Origin: Defluviicoccus sp.
Lineage (GTDB): Bacteria; Pseudomonadota; Alphaproteobacteria; MPNO01
Length of the DNA: 32,002 nt
NCBI GenBank assembly: GCA_022826125.1
Contig: JAJDVM010000203.1
Location: forward strand, 1 to 32,002
Reading direction: 5' to 3'
Below the pieces are notes generated by a model that saw nothing but the letters and a program-made list of their open reading frames with translations, did no database searches and was not told the DNA's origin. Positions within the stretch are counted from its first letter, which is position 1. Every line of letters starts with the position of its first letter. This document shows positions 7,877 through 16,233 of the stretch, in pieces. A program made the translations under genes and the position numbers.

Positions 7877-9645
7877 GAACCGGCGCTGTCATTCTCGGCA
7901 CCTGCGTCTCGGCCGTCCTTTTGGCCGCGGCGGGCGCTCTCTACCTGCTCGCGCAGAACAACGGCTCGGAGCATTACCGGAAGTCGATCGACTTGGTCCG
8001 CCAGATCCAGCTGCTCTCGTCCGACTGGAGCATGGAGGTCACGCGGGTCAAGTCCAACCCCCTGGCCGACTTCGACTCGCTGGCGGCCTTCATCCCCCGG
8101 ATGGAGCGGCTGAAGGCGAATCTCTCCGATGCCGCCCGGCGCATCCCCGACCTCCCCGACCGGCTGGCGAGCGACATCCAGGCCTATCTCGCCGCCATCG
8201 ACGCGCGCGAGGAGCGCGTCGAGCGCTTCAAGACCGGCTACGCCGTGGTGCGCAACTCGAACCGGTATCTGCCGCTGGCCGCCGCGAACGTGCTGCGCCA
8301 GGCCCAGGACGCGAACGACGAGGATCTCGCCCGCGGCATCTCGGGGCTGACCCGGAACGTGAACCTCTATCTCGCCACGCCCACCGACGAAGCCCAGTCC
8401 CGGATCGCCTCCGAGATCCGCAAGCTCCGCGAGGCGAGCGTCTCCTATCCCCCGGCGCTCGCCAACGCGCTCGCCAACCTCTATTCGCACGCCGAGGTGC
8501 TGGTCGCCAAGCAGGGACCCACGGAGCAGCTGTTCGCCCAGGCGACGTCGTCGGACATTTCCGACCTGACCAACCAGTTGAGCGACGCGATGGAGTTCGA
8601 GGCCGGCAAGCGGCAGGCGCTCGCCGCCTGGTACGAGCGCGGGATGCTGGCGGTGTTTGCCGCGCTCGTCCTGTTCTGGATCCTGCTCGCGCTGCAGCAG
8701 CGGATGCGGGGCGGGGCCGTGGCGGCCCGCGCCGCGATCGAGATCGAGCCCGCTCTGCTCGCCGAAGCCGGCGCCGAGCCGGCGGAAGCGGGCATCGCGG
8801 CGTCCGCCGAACCCGACCCGGCCGCCGCGCCGCCCGATGACGGGTCCCCGGCGCCGCCGGCGTTGGCCGCGGGATCGCCCCGGCACGCCGAGGCCGACGC
8901 CGCGCTGCTGCACGGCTTCGTGGTGAAGTCGCTCGCCACCATCCTCGCCGCCTCGGCCGAGGAGGTCTCCGGGCGGATGGACTATCTGCGCCGCACCCAG
9001 CAGCGCATCCGGGACGCCATCGGCAACGGCAACGGCGACGAGGCCGCGGGTCCCGCCGGGGAGGTCGAAGTCGACGAGGAGGTCGAGACCCTGTCCGGGA
9101 TCGCGATCAACGTGCGCCAGCGGATGAACGCGATCGCCGATCTCGCCCGGCGGCTCGACGCCTTCGCCGGCGCGCCGACCAACCATGTCCACCGCGGCAT
9201 GATCGATCTCAACGCCTGCGTCGAGAACGCGATCTCCGCCGCCGAGGCGGACAGCGGCGCAACCATCGTCAGCAATCTCGGCGAGGTTCCCGAGGTCTTC
9301 GCGACGGCGGGGGATTTCGAGATGCTGCTCGGCGAGCTCCTCGACAACTCGATCGCCGCGGTCCGCGACCTCGAGGATCGCAACGGCATCGTCAAGGTCG
9401 ATACCGCGCGCAAGGACGACGAGATCCTGATCACCGTCATCGACAACGGCGCCGGCATCGCGCCCGAGCAGCGGGCCAACGTGTTCAAGCCGTTCTACAC
9501 CTCGCGCGACGGCGCGATGGGCATCGGCCTCGCCTTCGCCGGCCATCTCGCGAGGAAGTACGAGGGCGTGATCAAGATCAACTCCCTGCCGGGCCAGGGA
9601 ACGGTCGCGCGCGTGACCCTGCCCGCCGGGATCGCCGCCCCGTGA
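7873..9645 (+). CDS. Membrane sensor histidine kinase with all-helical periplasmic domain
   Basis: This 590-residue protein has a first transmembrane helix at about 4-26, a long helical periplasmic region at 30-250 (resembling the DAHL-type sensor, an inference), and a second helix at about 255-275. A low-complexity Ala/Pro/Glu linker runs from 285 to 340. A dimerisation-like region (342-435) precedes a complete HATPase_c domain: N-box ELLDNSIAAV (488-497), G1 box DNGAGI (524-529), F-box VFKPFYTSRDG (537-547) and G2 box MGIGLAFAG (549-557). An ordinary H-E-x-x-T-P or H-D/E-x-N-N phospho-acceptor box is missing; the best substitute is His347 in LLHGFVVKSL. No response regulator is encoded in the window. 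It overlaps the peroxidase gene by ATGA and the next gene by GTGA. Confidence 0.88.
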   Translation: MRTGAVILGTCVSAVLLAAAGALYLLAQNNGSEHYRKSIDLVRQIQLLSSDWSMEVTRVKSNPLADFDSLAAFIPRMERLKANLSDAARRIPDLPDRLASDIQAYLAAIDAREERVERFKTGYAVVRNSNRYLPLAAANVLRQAQDANDEDLARGISGLTRNVNLYLATPTDEAQSRIASEIRKLREASVSYPPALANALANLYSHAEVLVAKQGPTEQLFAQATSSDISDLTNQLSDAMEFEAGKRQALAAWYERGMLAVFAALVLFWILLALQQRMRGGAVAARAAIEIEPALLAEAGAEPAEAGIAASAEPDPAAAPPDDGSPAPPALAAGSPRHAEADAALLHGFVVKSLATILAASAEEVSGRMDYLRRTQQRIRDAIGNGNGDEAAGPAGEVEVDEEVETLSGIAINVRQRMNAIADLARRLDAFAGAPTNHVHRGMIDLNACVENAISAAEADSGATIVSNLGEVPEVFATAGDFEMLLGELLDNSIAAVRDLEDRNGIVKVDTARKDDEILITVIDNGAGIAPEQRANVFKPFYTSRDGAMGIGLAFAGHLARKYEGVIKINSLPGQGTVARVTLPAGIAAP

Positions 9646-11024
9646 GCGTGCTCGGCATACCGGGCCGGGGAGCCGGAGCGGACCCGGCCCCTCGGACGAA
9701 CCCGGTGGGAACCGCCGGTGACCTCGGGTGCCCCGGCGGCCCGCCGAGACCCTCGCGGCGGCGCCGCGGCGCCGGTCTGCGGTCCCGGCTCGTCTCCACC
9801 GCGCTGCTCGCGGCCGCGCTGCCGGTCCTGCTCACCGGCGGGCTTGCCGCGCTCCTGCTCGCCGCCCGTCCCGACATCGCCGCGACCGTCCCCGGTTCGG
9901 GTCCCGATACGCACGCCGAACATGCGGCCCGGTTCGACGGGTTCCTCGCGGCCCGCATCGCTGACGCAAGGACCTGGGCGTCGACGCCCGCAATCGTACG
10001 AGCCGCCCGCGCCGCCGAACCGACGCAATTCGCGGACGTTCTTGCCGAGGTCCTGGCCCAACGGCCAGAGCATCGGCTCCCGGCCGCGGACGGCACGGAC
10101 CCCCGGACGGAAGCCGATTCGTTCCTCCATCGGCAACTGGCGGCCTCGCCCTGGCTGGCGCGGGTTTCCTTCACCGACCGGCATGGCTTCACCGTCGCAT
10201 CCACCGCGCCCACGGGCGGTGCCCCGCGAGCCAGCGAGCCCTGGTGGCAGTCGGCGTGGCGGGACGGGATTGCCGTCGGCCGGGTCCGATACGACGAATC
10301 GACCGGGCAGACATCGCTGGACCTGTCGGTGCGCATCGACGACCCCGGCGGAGACGCGCCGCTCGGCGTCCTGAAGACGGTGTTTACGATCGAACCCATC
10401 GGGACAATGGCCGGCCGCTCGGCGCCATCGATCCCGAGCGGGCGCATCGCGCCGGCAATCCCGGACGGCACGGTTTCCGCATCGAGCGGTTTCGGTGGGC
10501 CACGCATCGTCAATGTCAGCGCCAGCGCCGGCGACCGGGGCGGGCTCTCTATGCGCGCCGAACCCGGCGCCGGGCGGGACCGCTTCCCGCTCGACGGGGA
10601 CGGGCCGGCGCGCGAGGCATCGTATACCGACACGTTGGCGGCCTGGCTCGACCGGCTCGGTTTTGGGGAGGACGTTTCGAGGGAAGTCATGGCCCTGATT
10701 CCCGATCCGGGCGTCGTGTCCTCCCGCATCGCGGACGCGCTGGTCGACCGGCGCTTGCAGCTTGCGCTGGCGCTCGGCGCGATCGCCACGTTGAGCGCGC
10801 TGTTCGCTGCCGTTCTCGCCGGTTCGGCGGCAAGGCGCTACACGGCCGCGCTGCGCGCGGTGACCGAGATGGCCGAACGCGCCGCCCGGGGAGAGCGGGC
10901 GCCCGTGACGGAGATCGAGACCCCGCGCGAGGTCGCCCGCCTCGGAGATGCGGTGCATCGGCTGGCGTATCTGTGCAACAGGACCGGCGAGCCCCTGCCC
11001 GTGGGCAGCGCGCACGCGCGGTGA
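9642..11024 (+). CDS. Membrane receptor with Cache-like sensor and HAMP-like segment, no output domain
   Basis: This 460-residue protein starts with GTG overlapping the kinase stop. A basic N-terminal tail (1-48) precedes a transmembrane helix at about 51-74. A periplasmic domain of roughly 300 residues (75-370) contains a Cache-like stretch: SEPWWQSAWRDGIAVGRVRY (198-217), then TSLDLSVRIDD and LGVLKTVFTIEPI. A second helix (372-394) leads to a HAMP-like segment (about 395-445). The protein ends soon after, with no kinase, cyclase or methyl-accepting domain. Cache domains bind small ligands in chemoreceptors and kinases. Here the receptor probably works through its neighbour kinase or another partner, which is an inference from adjacency. 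Confidence 0.75.
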   Translation: MSVLGIPGRGAGADPAPRTNPVGTAGDLGCPGGPPRPSRRRRGAGLRSRLVSTALLAAALPVLLTGGLAALLLAARPDIAATVPGSGPDTHAEHAARFDGFLAARIADARTWASTPAIVRAARAAEPTQFADVLAEVLAQRPEHRLPAADGTDPRTEADSFLHRQLAASPWLARVSFTDRHGFTVASTAPTGGAPRASEPWWQSAWRDGIAVGRVRYDESTGQTSLDLSVRIDDPGGDAPLGVLKTVFTIEPIGTMAGRSAPSIPSGRIAPAIPDGTVSASSGFGGPRIVNVSASAGDRGGLSMRAEPGAGRDRFPLDGDGPAREASYTDTLAAWLDRLGFGEDVSREVMALIPDPGVVSSRIADALVDRRLQLALALGAIATLSALFAAVLAGSAARRYTAALRAVTEMAERAARGERAPVTEIETPREVARLGDAVHRLAYLCNRTGEPLPVGSAHAR

Positions 11025-11038
11025 GCGGGAGCGAGCCG

Positions 11039-11500
11039 ATGGAGATATCGTGGATCGCCCGGGCCGCCGCCTGCATTGCCTGCGCGCTGTTCGCCGCCGG
11101 CGCGGTAACGGACCTCCGCGGCCGTACGGTGCCCAACGCCATCCCGCTCGCGCTGCTGGCGCTGTTTGCCGTCCATGCCGCTTCCGATCCCGCGGGTCCG
11201 GGCGGGTTCCCGTGGGTTCATCTCGCGGTCGGCGCCGCGCTTCTTGCCGCCGGGTTCGCGCTCTGGTGGACCGGCAAGTTCGGGGCGGGCGACGCCAAGC
11301 TCGCCGCCGCCGCGGGGCTGTGGGCGGGACCCGCCGATCTCGCCATGTTCCTCTTCGGGCTCGGCGCCTGCGCGCTTGCGCTCGCCGCCTTTTCGCTACT
11401 GCCGCTCGAGCGCACGCGGCGCATGCGGGCCGAACTCCCCTTCGCGGTGGCGATCGCGCCGCCGGCGCTGGCCGTGACCATCCCGCGCGCGCTGTCATGA
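11039..11500 (+). CDS. cpaA: Prepilin peptidase TadV/CpaA (A24 family)
   Basis: This 153-residue polytopic aspartic protease processes the Flp prepilin and TadE/F pseudopilins. Both catalytic aspartate motifs are present: AVTDLRGRTVPN near residue 22 (Asp25) and the GxGD motif GKFGAGDAKLAAA near residue 78. The small size is typical of TadV/CpaA, which lack the N-methyltransferase domain of PilD. I prefer the ATG at 11039, which has a GGGAG ribosome-binding site at 11027-11031. A GTG at 11021 overlapping the previous stop would add six residues. It is followed by 73 bp without a gene before cpaB. Confidence 0.92.
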   Translation: MEISWIARAAACIACALFAAGAVTDLRGRTVPNAIPLALLALFAVHAASDPAGPGGFPWVHLAVGAALLAAGFALWWTGKFGAGDAKLAAAAGLWAGPADLAMFLFGLGACALALAAFSLLPLERTRRMRAELPFAVAIAPPALAVTIPRALS

Positions 11501-11573
11501 CCGGCCGTCCCTGCATCCCCGTCCCGCCCCCGGGCGCGCCTTCCCAACCGGCAGGCTGAGCCCGGAGGTCCCG

Positions 11574-12548
11574 ATGCGACGCTACCGCACCGTCATCATA
11601 CTCCTGCTGCTGTTCGCCGTGCCGCTCGGCGGCGCGGTCATGGCGGCACGCTACCTGCTGCCCGGCACGCCCGCCAAGCCCGTCCAGACCAAGCCGGCCC
11701 CGGCGCCGAAGCCGAAGAAGGAAGCGCGCAAGATCCTAGCCGCCGCCCGCGACCTCCCGGTCGGCACGCTTCTCCGCGCCGAGGACCTGACCGGCGTCGA
11801 GCTCCCGAAGGAGGAGGTCCGGCGCGCGCACGTTGTGGTGAAGGACGCAAGCACGGTGGAGTCGCTCAGGGGGCACGCGGTGCGCGAAGCGATCGCCGAG
11901 GGCGCGCCGCTGATCCGCTCCGCCGTCGTCGCGCCCGGGCAGCGGGGCTTTCTCGCCGCCGTGCTCGCGCCCGGAACCCGCGCCGCGACGATCCAGCTCG
12001 GCGCCGGAACCAGTCACGCCGGGCTGATCGACCCCGGCGACCGGGTGGACGTGATCCTGACCGCCAGGATGCGCCTCGACAACAAGACCGAGAGCGTGTT
12101 CACCCGCACCATCCTCGAGAACGTGCGCGTGGTCGCGGTCGACCGGCAGGTGGATGCGGGCACCGGTTCGGACGGGAAGGAGGTCAAGCGCGCCAAGATC
12201 GTCACGGCGACGCTCGAGGTCTCGCCCGACCAGGCCGGGTTGCTGGCGCTCGGCGAGCACGAGGGCACTCTGGCGCTCGTCGTCCGCCCGATCGCCGCGG
12301 CGGCCGTGCTGCGCGATCCCGCCGATGCGGTCGATCTCCGCGCGCTGCTCGACCTGCCCGAGCCGGAAAACGCCGAGCCCGAGGAGACGCCGAAGGCCGA
12401 ACTGACACAGCCGCCGAGATCCGTCCGCATCGTCCGCGGCAGCAAGGTCTCGGAGGAGGTCTTCGGCGAGGTGTCGGCCGGCCCGGCCGGCGGAACCGCA
12501 CCTGCCGACCCGCCCGAGGCGCGCCCGCCCGCCGGGGGCCGGAACTGA
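11574..12548 (+). CDS. cpaB: CpaB/RcpC Flp pilus assembly protein
   Basis: This 324-residue periplasmic protein is anchored by one N-terminal helix (about 5-25). A Pro/Lys-rich spacer (32-50) leads into a SAF-like domain beginning ILAAARDLPVGTLLRAEDL (about 55-73). The conserved RcpC segment GAGTSHAGLIDPGDRVDVIL (about 143-162) follows. The C-terminus is acidic and Pro-rich and contains VRIVRGSKVSEEVF, a common CpaB ending. RcpC/CpaB works with the outer-membrane secretin, which normally is the next gene but is not found here. It starts at ATG behind CCGGAGG. Confidence 0.92.
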   Translation: MRRYRTVIILLLLFAVPLGGAVMAARYLLPGTPAKPVQTKPAPAPKPKKEARKILAAARDLPVGTLLRAEDLTGVELPKEEVRRAHVVVKDASTVESLRGHAVREAIAEGAPLIRSAVVAPGQRGFLAAVLAPGTRAATIQLGAGTSHAGLIDPGDRVDVILTARMRLDNKTESVFTRTILENVRVVAVDRQVDAGTGSDGKEVKRAKIVTATLEVSPDQAGLLALGEHEGTLALVVRPIAAAAVLRDPADAVDLRALLDLPEPENAEPEETPKAELTQPPRSVRIVRGSKVSEEVFGEVSAGPAGGTAPADPPEARPPAGGRN

Positions 12549-12559
12549 AGGAGGACCGA

Positions 12560-14428
12560 GTGGAAATCGCCGAACTCTTCACGCAATCCGTCGCCTCGCT
12601 CCCCGAAGCGGCGAGGCGCCGGATCGACGGAGACGCACCCCTCGACTGGGACGCGCTGGAGGATCCCGCGACCGGCGCCGCGGTCTCGGAGGCCGCGCGC
12701 GGCGAACGCCGTCTGCCGGAGTCGGCCGAGACGCTGGCGGCCAGACTGATCCGCGAGGTCGGCATCGTTCCCGCCGATCTCGCCGCCGGGCGGGAGCGCG
12801 AATGCCGCGCGAACGCCTGGCTCCGCCGGATCGCCGTCGAGCCCGACGGAGAACGCTACCGGCTCCGGAACCGCCGGAGCGCCGAGGTCCATGCCGGCAT
12901 CCGGCCCGAGGCGCTCGCGGGTTACATGCTCCTCGCCCTCGAACTCGCGACCCTCGTCGACGAAGCCGCCCGATCGTGGATCGAGGCCGGGGACCGATAT
13001 CCCGCGGCAGCGGAGGGCGAGCCGGCCCCGCTGGCGCGCTGCGCGATCCGCATCGGCGCGCGGCTGAAGGCACCCGCCGGTCCCGATCGCGGCTCGACCG
13101 GCAGCCTCGCCTCCACGCTGGAGGATAGCTGGAACGCCCAGAGCCTGGAGTTCAGGGAAGTTCTAGCCACCGAGCCGGTCGCGGCGCCGGGTGCGCGCGC
13201 GCCGCGCCGGCAACATTACGCGCCGGGCGAGAGCTATCGCCTGGAAGCCTTCGATCCCGCCGGGCTCCGCTGGCTGCGCGCGCTCGGCGAACGCGCCCTG
13301 GACGAGGCGCCGCCGGACGAGCGCCGGGACGCATCGCCCGACGCCTCCGCGAACGATTCGTCACCCGGCGCGGGAGACGATCCGGCGCGGGACGCGACCG
13401 GCGCCGCATCGGCGGCACCGGAAGCCGATCCCGACGAGATCGCTCTCGGCCGGGAGCTGGCCGAGCTGCAATCCGCCGCCGAGCGTCTCCCCGCCCCGCC
13501 CGGACCGGCTCCCCGGACAAGGGCCGCCAGCGGGTCGGGCGACGACGTGGCCGCGCTGGAACTGACCGCGCTCGAGGCCCAGGTCCAGGCCGAGACGGTG
13601 AACGCCCTCGATCTCGGATCCCGCCCCGACGGGATCGCGGCGGACGAGGCGCTGGCGGGGCTCAGGCGGGCCGTTGCACGGCTCCCCGCCCCGGTTCGGC
13701 GCCGCCTCGGCGAGTCGCACGGCATCGGGGTGGCCCAGGCGCTCATCCGCCTGCGGGATCCCGGCGAGGCCGATGCCGCTTTCGCCGAGCTGCACGCGGC
13801 CGTCGCCGCCCTACAGGCGCCGGCGTGGCTGGAGGAACTCGCCGCCTCCCTGCTCGCCGATGCCGGCGCCCAGGCGCGCGACGGCGCGCGCACCGGAAGC
13901 CTGAGCCTGGAATTGCCGGGCGGACCGGACGGGTACTCCGCGACCGAAACCGACACCGGCTTCCAGGGACGGCTGACGCTCCCGGACCTCGTGGAACAGC
14001 TGCATCTCGGGTTGACCTACGCGGGCCGCGCCTGGACCGGGATCGAGACACTCCGAACCGCCGGCACCGACAGCGCCTGGACCCTCGGCGAAGCGCCCAA
14101 CGGATCCTCCCGGCTGTCCGCGACCGAGCGCGAGATGCTGGAAGCCGCCCGCCAGATCGAGCGAGTCCTCGACCGCACCCGGCTCGAAGCCCCGCCGGAC
14201 GGCCCGCCCTCCGCCCTCGAACAGGCATCCATGGCGGCATGCGCCATTGCCAAGGTAGGTCCAACAATCCGCGCCGCCGCCGGGTGGCCCGGCGCGCTCC
14301 GGGCGCCCGACCCCCGCGACCCCGACGACGTCGCCCGGATTGCCGCCTTCGCCGAAGCCCTCCACGAAGCCGTCAAGTCGATCTCCAACCGGATGATCGC
14401 CGGAGAAATGGCCGTGGACGAGGCATGA
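12560..14428 (+). CDS. Unrecognised 622-residue protein, apparently internally duplicated
   Basis: I do not recognise this protein. It starts with GTG behind an excellent AGGAGGA site, 11 bp after cpaB, in the place where a secretin would normally be. It has no signal peptide or transmembrane helix and is Ala/Arg/Glu-rich and predicted largely helical. Residues about 13-250 and 374-610 look like two related halves. SLPEAARRRI pairs with RLPAPVRRRL, a following LEDP or LRDP block precedes ETLAARLIREVG or EELAASLLADAG, then PEALAGYMLLALEL or PDLVEQLHLGLTYA, and PLARCAIRIGARLKAPAG or ALEQASMAACAIAKVGPT. A low-complexity linker (250-320) separates them. It is probably cytoplasmic and part of the Tad operon, with unknown role. 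Confidence 0.8.
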   Translation: MEIAELFTQSVASLPEAARRRIDGDAPLDWDALEDPATGAAVSEAARGERRLPESAETLAARLIREVGIVPADLAAGRERECRANAWLRRIAVEPDGERYRLRNRRSAEVHAGIRPEALAGYMLLALELATLVDEAARSWIEAGDRYPAAAEGEPAPLARCAIRIGARLKAPAGPDRGSTGSLASTLEDSWNAQSLEFREVLATEPVAAPGARAPRRQHYAPGESYRLEAFDPAGLRWLRALGERALDEAPPDERRDASPDASANDSSPGAGDDPARDATGAASAAPEADPDEIALGRELAELQSAAERLPAPPGPAPRTRAASGSGDDVAALELTALEAQVQAETVNALDLGSRPDGIAADEALAGLRRAVARLPAPVRRRLGESHGIGVAQALIRLRDPGEADAAFAELHAAVAALQAPAWLEELAASLLADAGAQARDGARTGSLSLELPGGPDGYSATETDTGFQGRLTLPDLVEQLHLGLTYAGRAWTGIETLRTAGTDSAWTLGEAPNGSSRLSATEREMLEAARQIERVLDRTRLEAPPDGPPSALEQASMAACAIAKVGPTIRAAAGWPGALRAPDPRDPDDVARIAAFAEALHEAVKSISNRMIAGEMAVDEA

Positions 14429-14488
14429 CGAGACGCGAAGGGACCATCGTAAACCCATGACGTTTTCTCACGAAGCCGGACCGCGCGA

Positions 14489-16231
14489 ATGAAACGCCTG
14501 CTCACCGACGCCGATGCCCGCGGCCGCCCCCGTTTTGCCGAACGTCCCATGCTGGCAGGCCTGCCCAACCTGTTCTCCTCGCCTCTCCGCTTCCTGCGCG
14601 AGGTCCGGGGTGGGGCAACCGCTATCGTGGCGGCTTCGGTGACGGTGATGACGGTCGGCGGGGCGGCGCTGATCAGCGATCACCTGTGGCTGATCGACCA
14701 GCGGGACGTGCTCGATACCGCGGCCGCCGCGGCCTCGGTCGCGGCGACGCTGGAGATCGATCGCCAGCTCACGGCCGATCCCGACATCGGCGATGCGGAT
14801 CTCAAGACGGCGCTCGAGGCGGTGGCCAAACGCTATGTCGTGCTCAATCTTGCGCACCTGCCTCCCGACCGGCTGAAGAACGCGAAGGATACGCTCGGAA
14901 TATCGCTCACCGTGGATCGCCCCGAGCGCACGGTAGGCGTGGAGGCCGCCGCCGATCTCGGCGGCACGCTGTTCTCGGGACGCATGCCGCTGCTGGGCGA
15001 TTACAAGGGTCCGGAGAAGACGCATGGGAGTGCGAAGGTGGACGCCGATTCCCGCCCCACCGAGGTGATACTGGCGATCGACGTCAGCGGCTCCATGAGG
15101 GGCGGCCTTGACGGGGGCCCGCTTTCTGGCAGGAAGAGCCGCATGGAGATCGTCAAGGAAGCGGCCACGCAACTTGTCGATATTCTCGAGCCGGACGAGA
15201 AGAAACGGCTGGCGATCGGGATCGTGCCCTGGCATCAACATGTGCGTCTCGATGACGCCACGGCACGCCGGTGGTCCAGCAAGGGGTGGGCGCGCTACCC
15301 CACCAGACGCCGCTATGAAGTGCCCTACGAGAACTGCGACTACCTGAGACCCAAAACCTGCACCAACCCGCCAGCCGCGGTCGAGGAAGCGCTTCCCGCG
15401 TCCGCGCCGGAAACCTGGGAGGGATGCCTGACGGAAGACCGGTTCGAGGCCGGTCTCGCACCCTCCCTGCCGGCGGCCGGCGACCTTCTCGACCTGCCCG
15501 CGAGAAAAGCGTTCGCCCAGTCCTTCTTCACCTCCGGATGGGCTGTCTCCTATCGGTGTCTGGACCAGACGTCGACGAGGTGGCCCGACGACCTCACATA
15601 TCAGCGGTGCTACAAACTGCCGCCCAACAATAGATTGGCCGAAGATGCGGATCAATATCCGCTCCAACAGTTTATGCAGGATCCGCAGTATGGATGCGGT
15701 ACAACCCCGTCCTTGCTGCCGCTGAGCACCGACCCTGCCGAGATCAGGAAGGGCATCGGCGATCTCGCTTCCGCGGGTTGGTACACCTATTCGGCGTTGG
15801 GCGTGCTGTGGGGCCATCGCCTGCTGCTCCCCTCGTGGAAGGACGTGCTGGGCGACATCGGCGACGTGCACCCGCTGGGTACGGATGCACCGGACGAAGA
15901 CAAGGTACGCCGGGCGATCGTGCTGCTGACCGACGGCGATGACACGCAGTGCGGTTACGGCAATCCCGGCTGCGACGACAGTGAGCTCGGCATCGCCCGC
16001 GCGAGCGCATGCAGCGCCGCGAAGCAGGCCGGGATCGAGATCTTCGTGATCGCGGCCATGAAGCCCGATCTGGTATCGGACGATCTCAAGGACGGGCTTC
16101 GCGCGTGCTCCAGCGAGTCCGAAAACCCGGACGGGACCTACGTGTTCCTGGACATCCCCACGCCCGAGGCGCTGAGAAGCGCCTTCGCCAACATAGCCAA
16201 ACAGCTCCGCACCGTGCGGCGGATCTACTGA
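14489..16231 (+). CDS. tadG: TadG-like pilus protein with von Willebrand A domain
   Basis: This 580-residue protein has a TadG-type N-terminus: a basic stretch, then one membrane helix (about 43-63, GATAIVAASVTVMTVGGAAL) followed by a helical QRDVLDTAAAAASVAAT segment. A von Willebrand A domain begins near residue 190 with a complete MIDAS motif DVSGS (198-202), and the distal Asp lies in VLLTDGDD near residue 480. A long Cys-containing insert lies between them, and several Cys may pair in the periplasm. TadG proteins anchor or tether the Tad system in the envelope; metal-dependent adhesion by the VWA domain is an inference. It lies 60 bp after the unknown gene, with a weak ribosome-binding site, and ends 2 bp before the next gene. 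Confidence 0.85.
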   Translation: MKRLLTDADARGRPRFAERPMLAGLPNLFSSPLRFLREVRGGATAIVAASVTVMTVGGAALISDHLWLIDQRDVLDTAAAAASVAATLEIDRQLTADPDIGDADLKTALEAVAKRYVVLNLAHLPPDRLKNAKDTLGISLTVDRPERTVGVEAAADLGGTLFSGRMPLLGDYKGPEKTHGSAKVDADSRPTEVILAIDVSGSMRGGLDGGPLSGRKSRMEIVKEAATQLVDILEPDEKKRLAIGIVPWHQHVRLDDATARRWSSKGWARYPTRRRYEVPYENCDYLRPKTCTNPPAAVEEALPASAPETWEGCLTEDRFEAGLAPSLPAAGDLLDLPARKAFAQSFFTSGWAVSYRCLDQTSTRWPDDLTYQRCYKLPPNNRLAEDADQYPLQQFMQDPQYGCGTTPSLLPLSTDPAEIRKGIGDLASAGWYTYSALGVLWGHRLLLPSWKDVLGDIGDVHPLGTDAPDEDKVRRAIVLLTDGDDTQCGYGNPGCDDSELGIARASACSAAKQAGIEIFVIAAMKPDLVSDDLKDGLRACSSESENPDGTYVFLDIPTPEALRSAFANIAKQLRTVRRIY

Positions 16232-16233
16232 CG

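Noticed and set aside
14457-14488. A short ATG frame before tadG as an alternative start
   Set aside because: It meets a stop codon after 11 codons and is not in frame with tadG.
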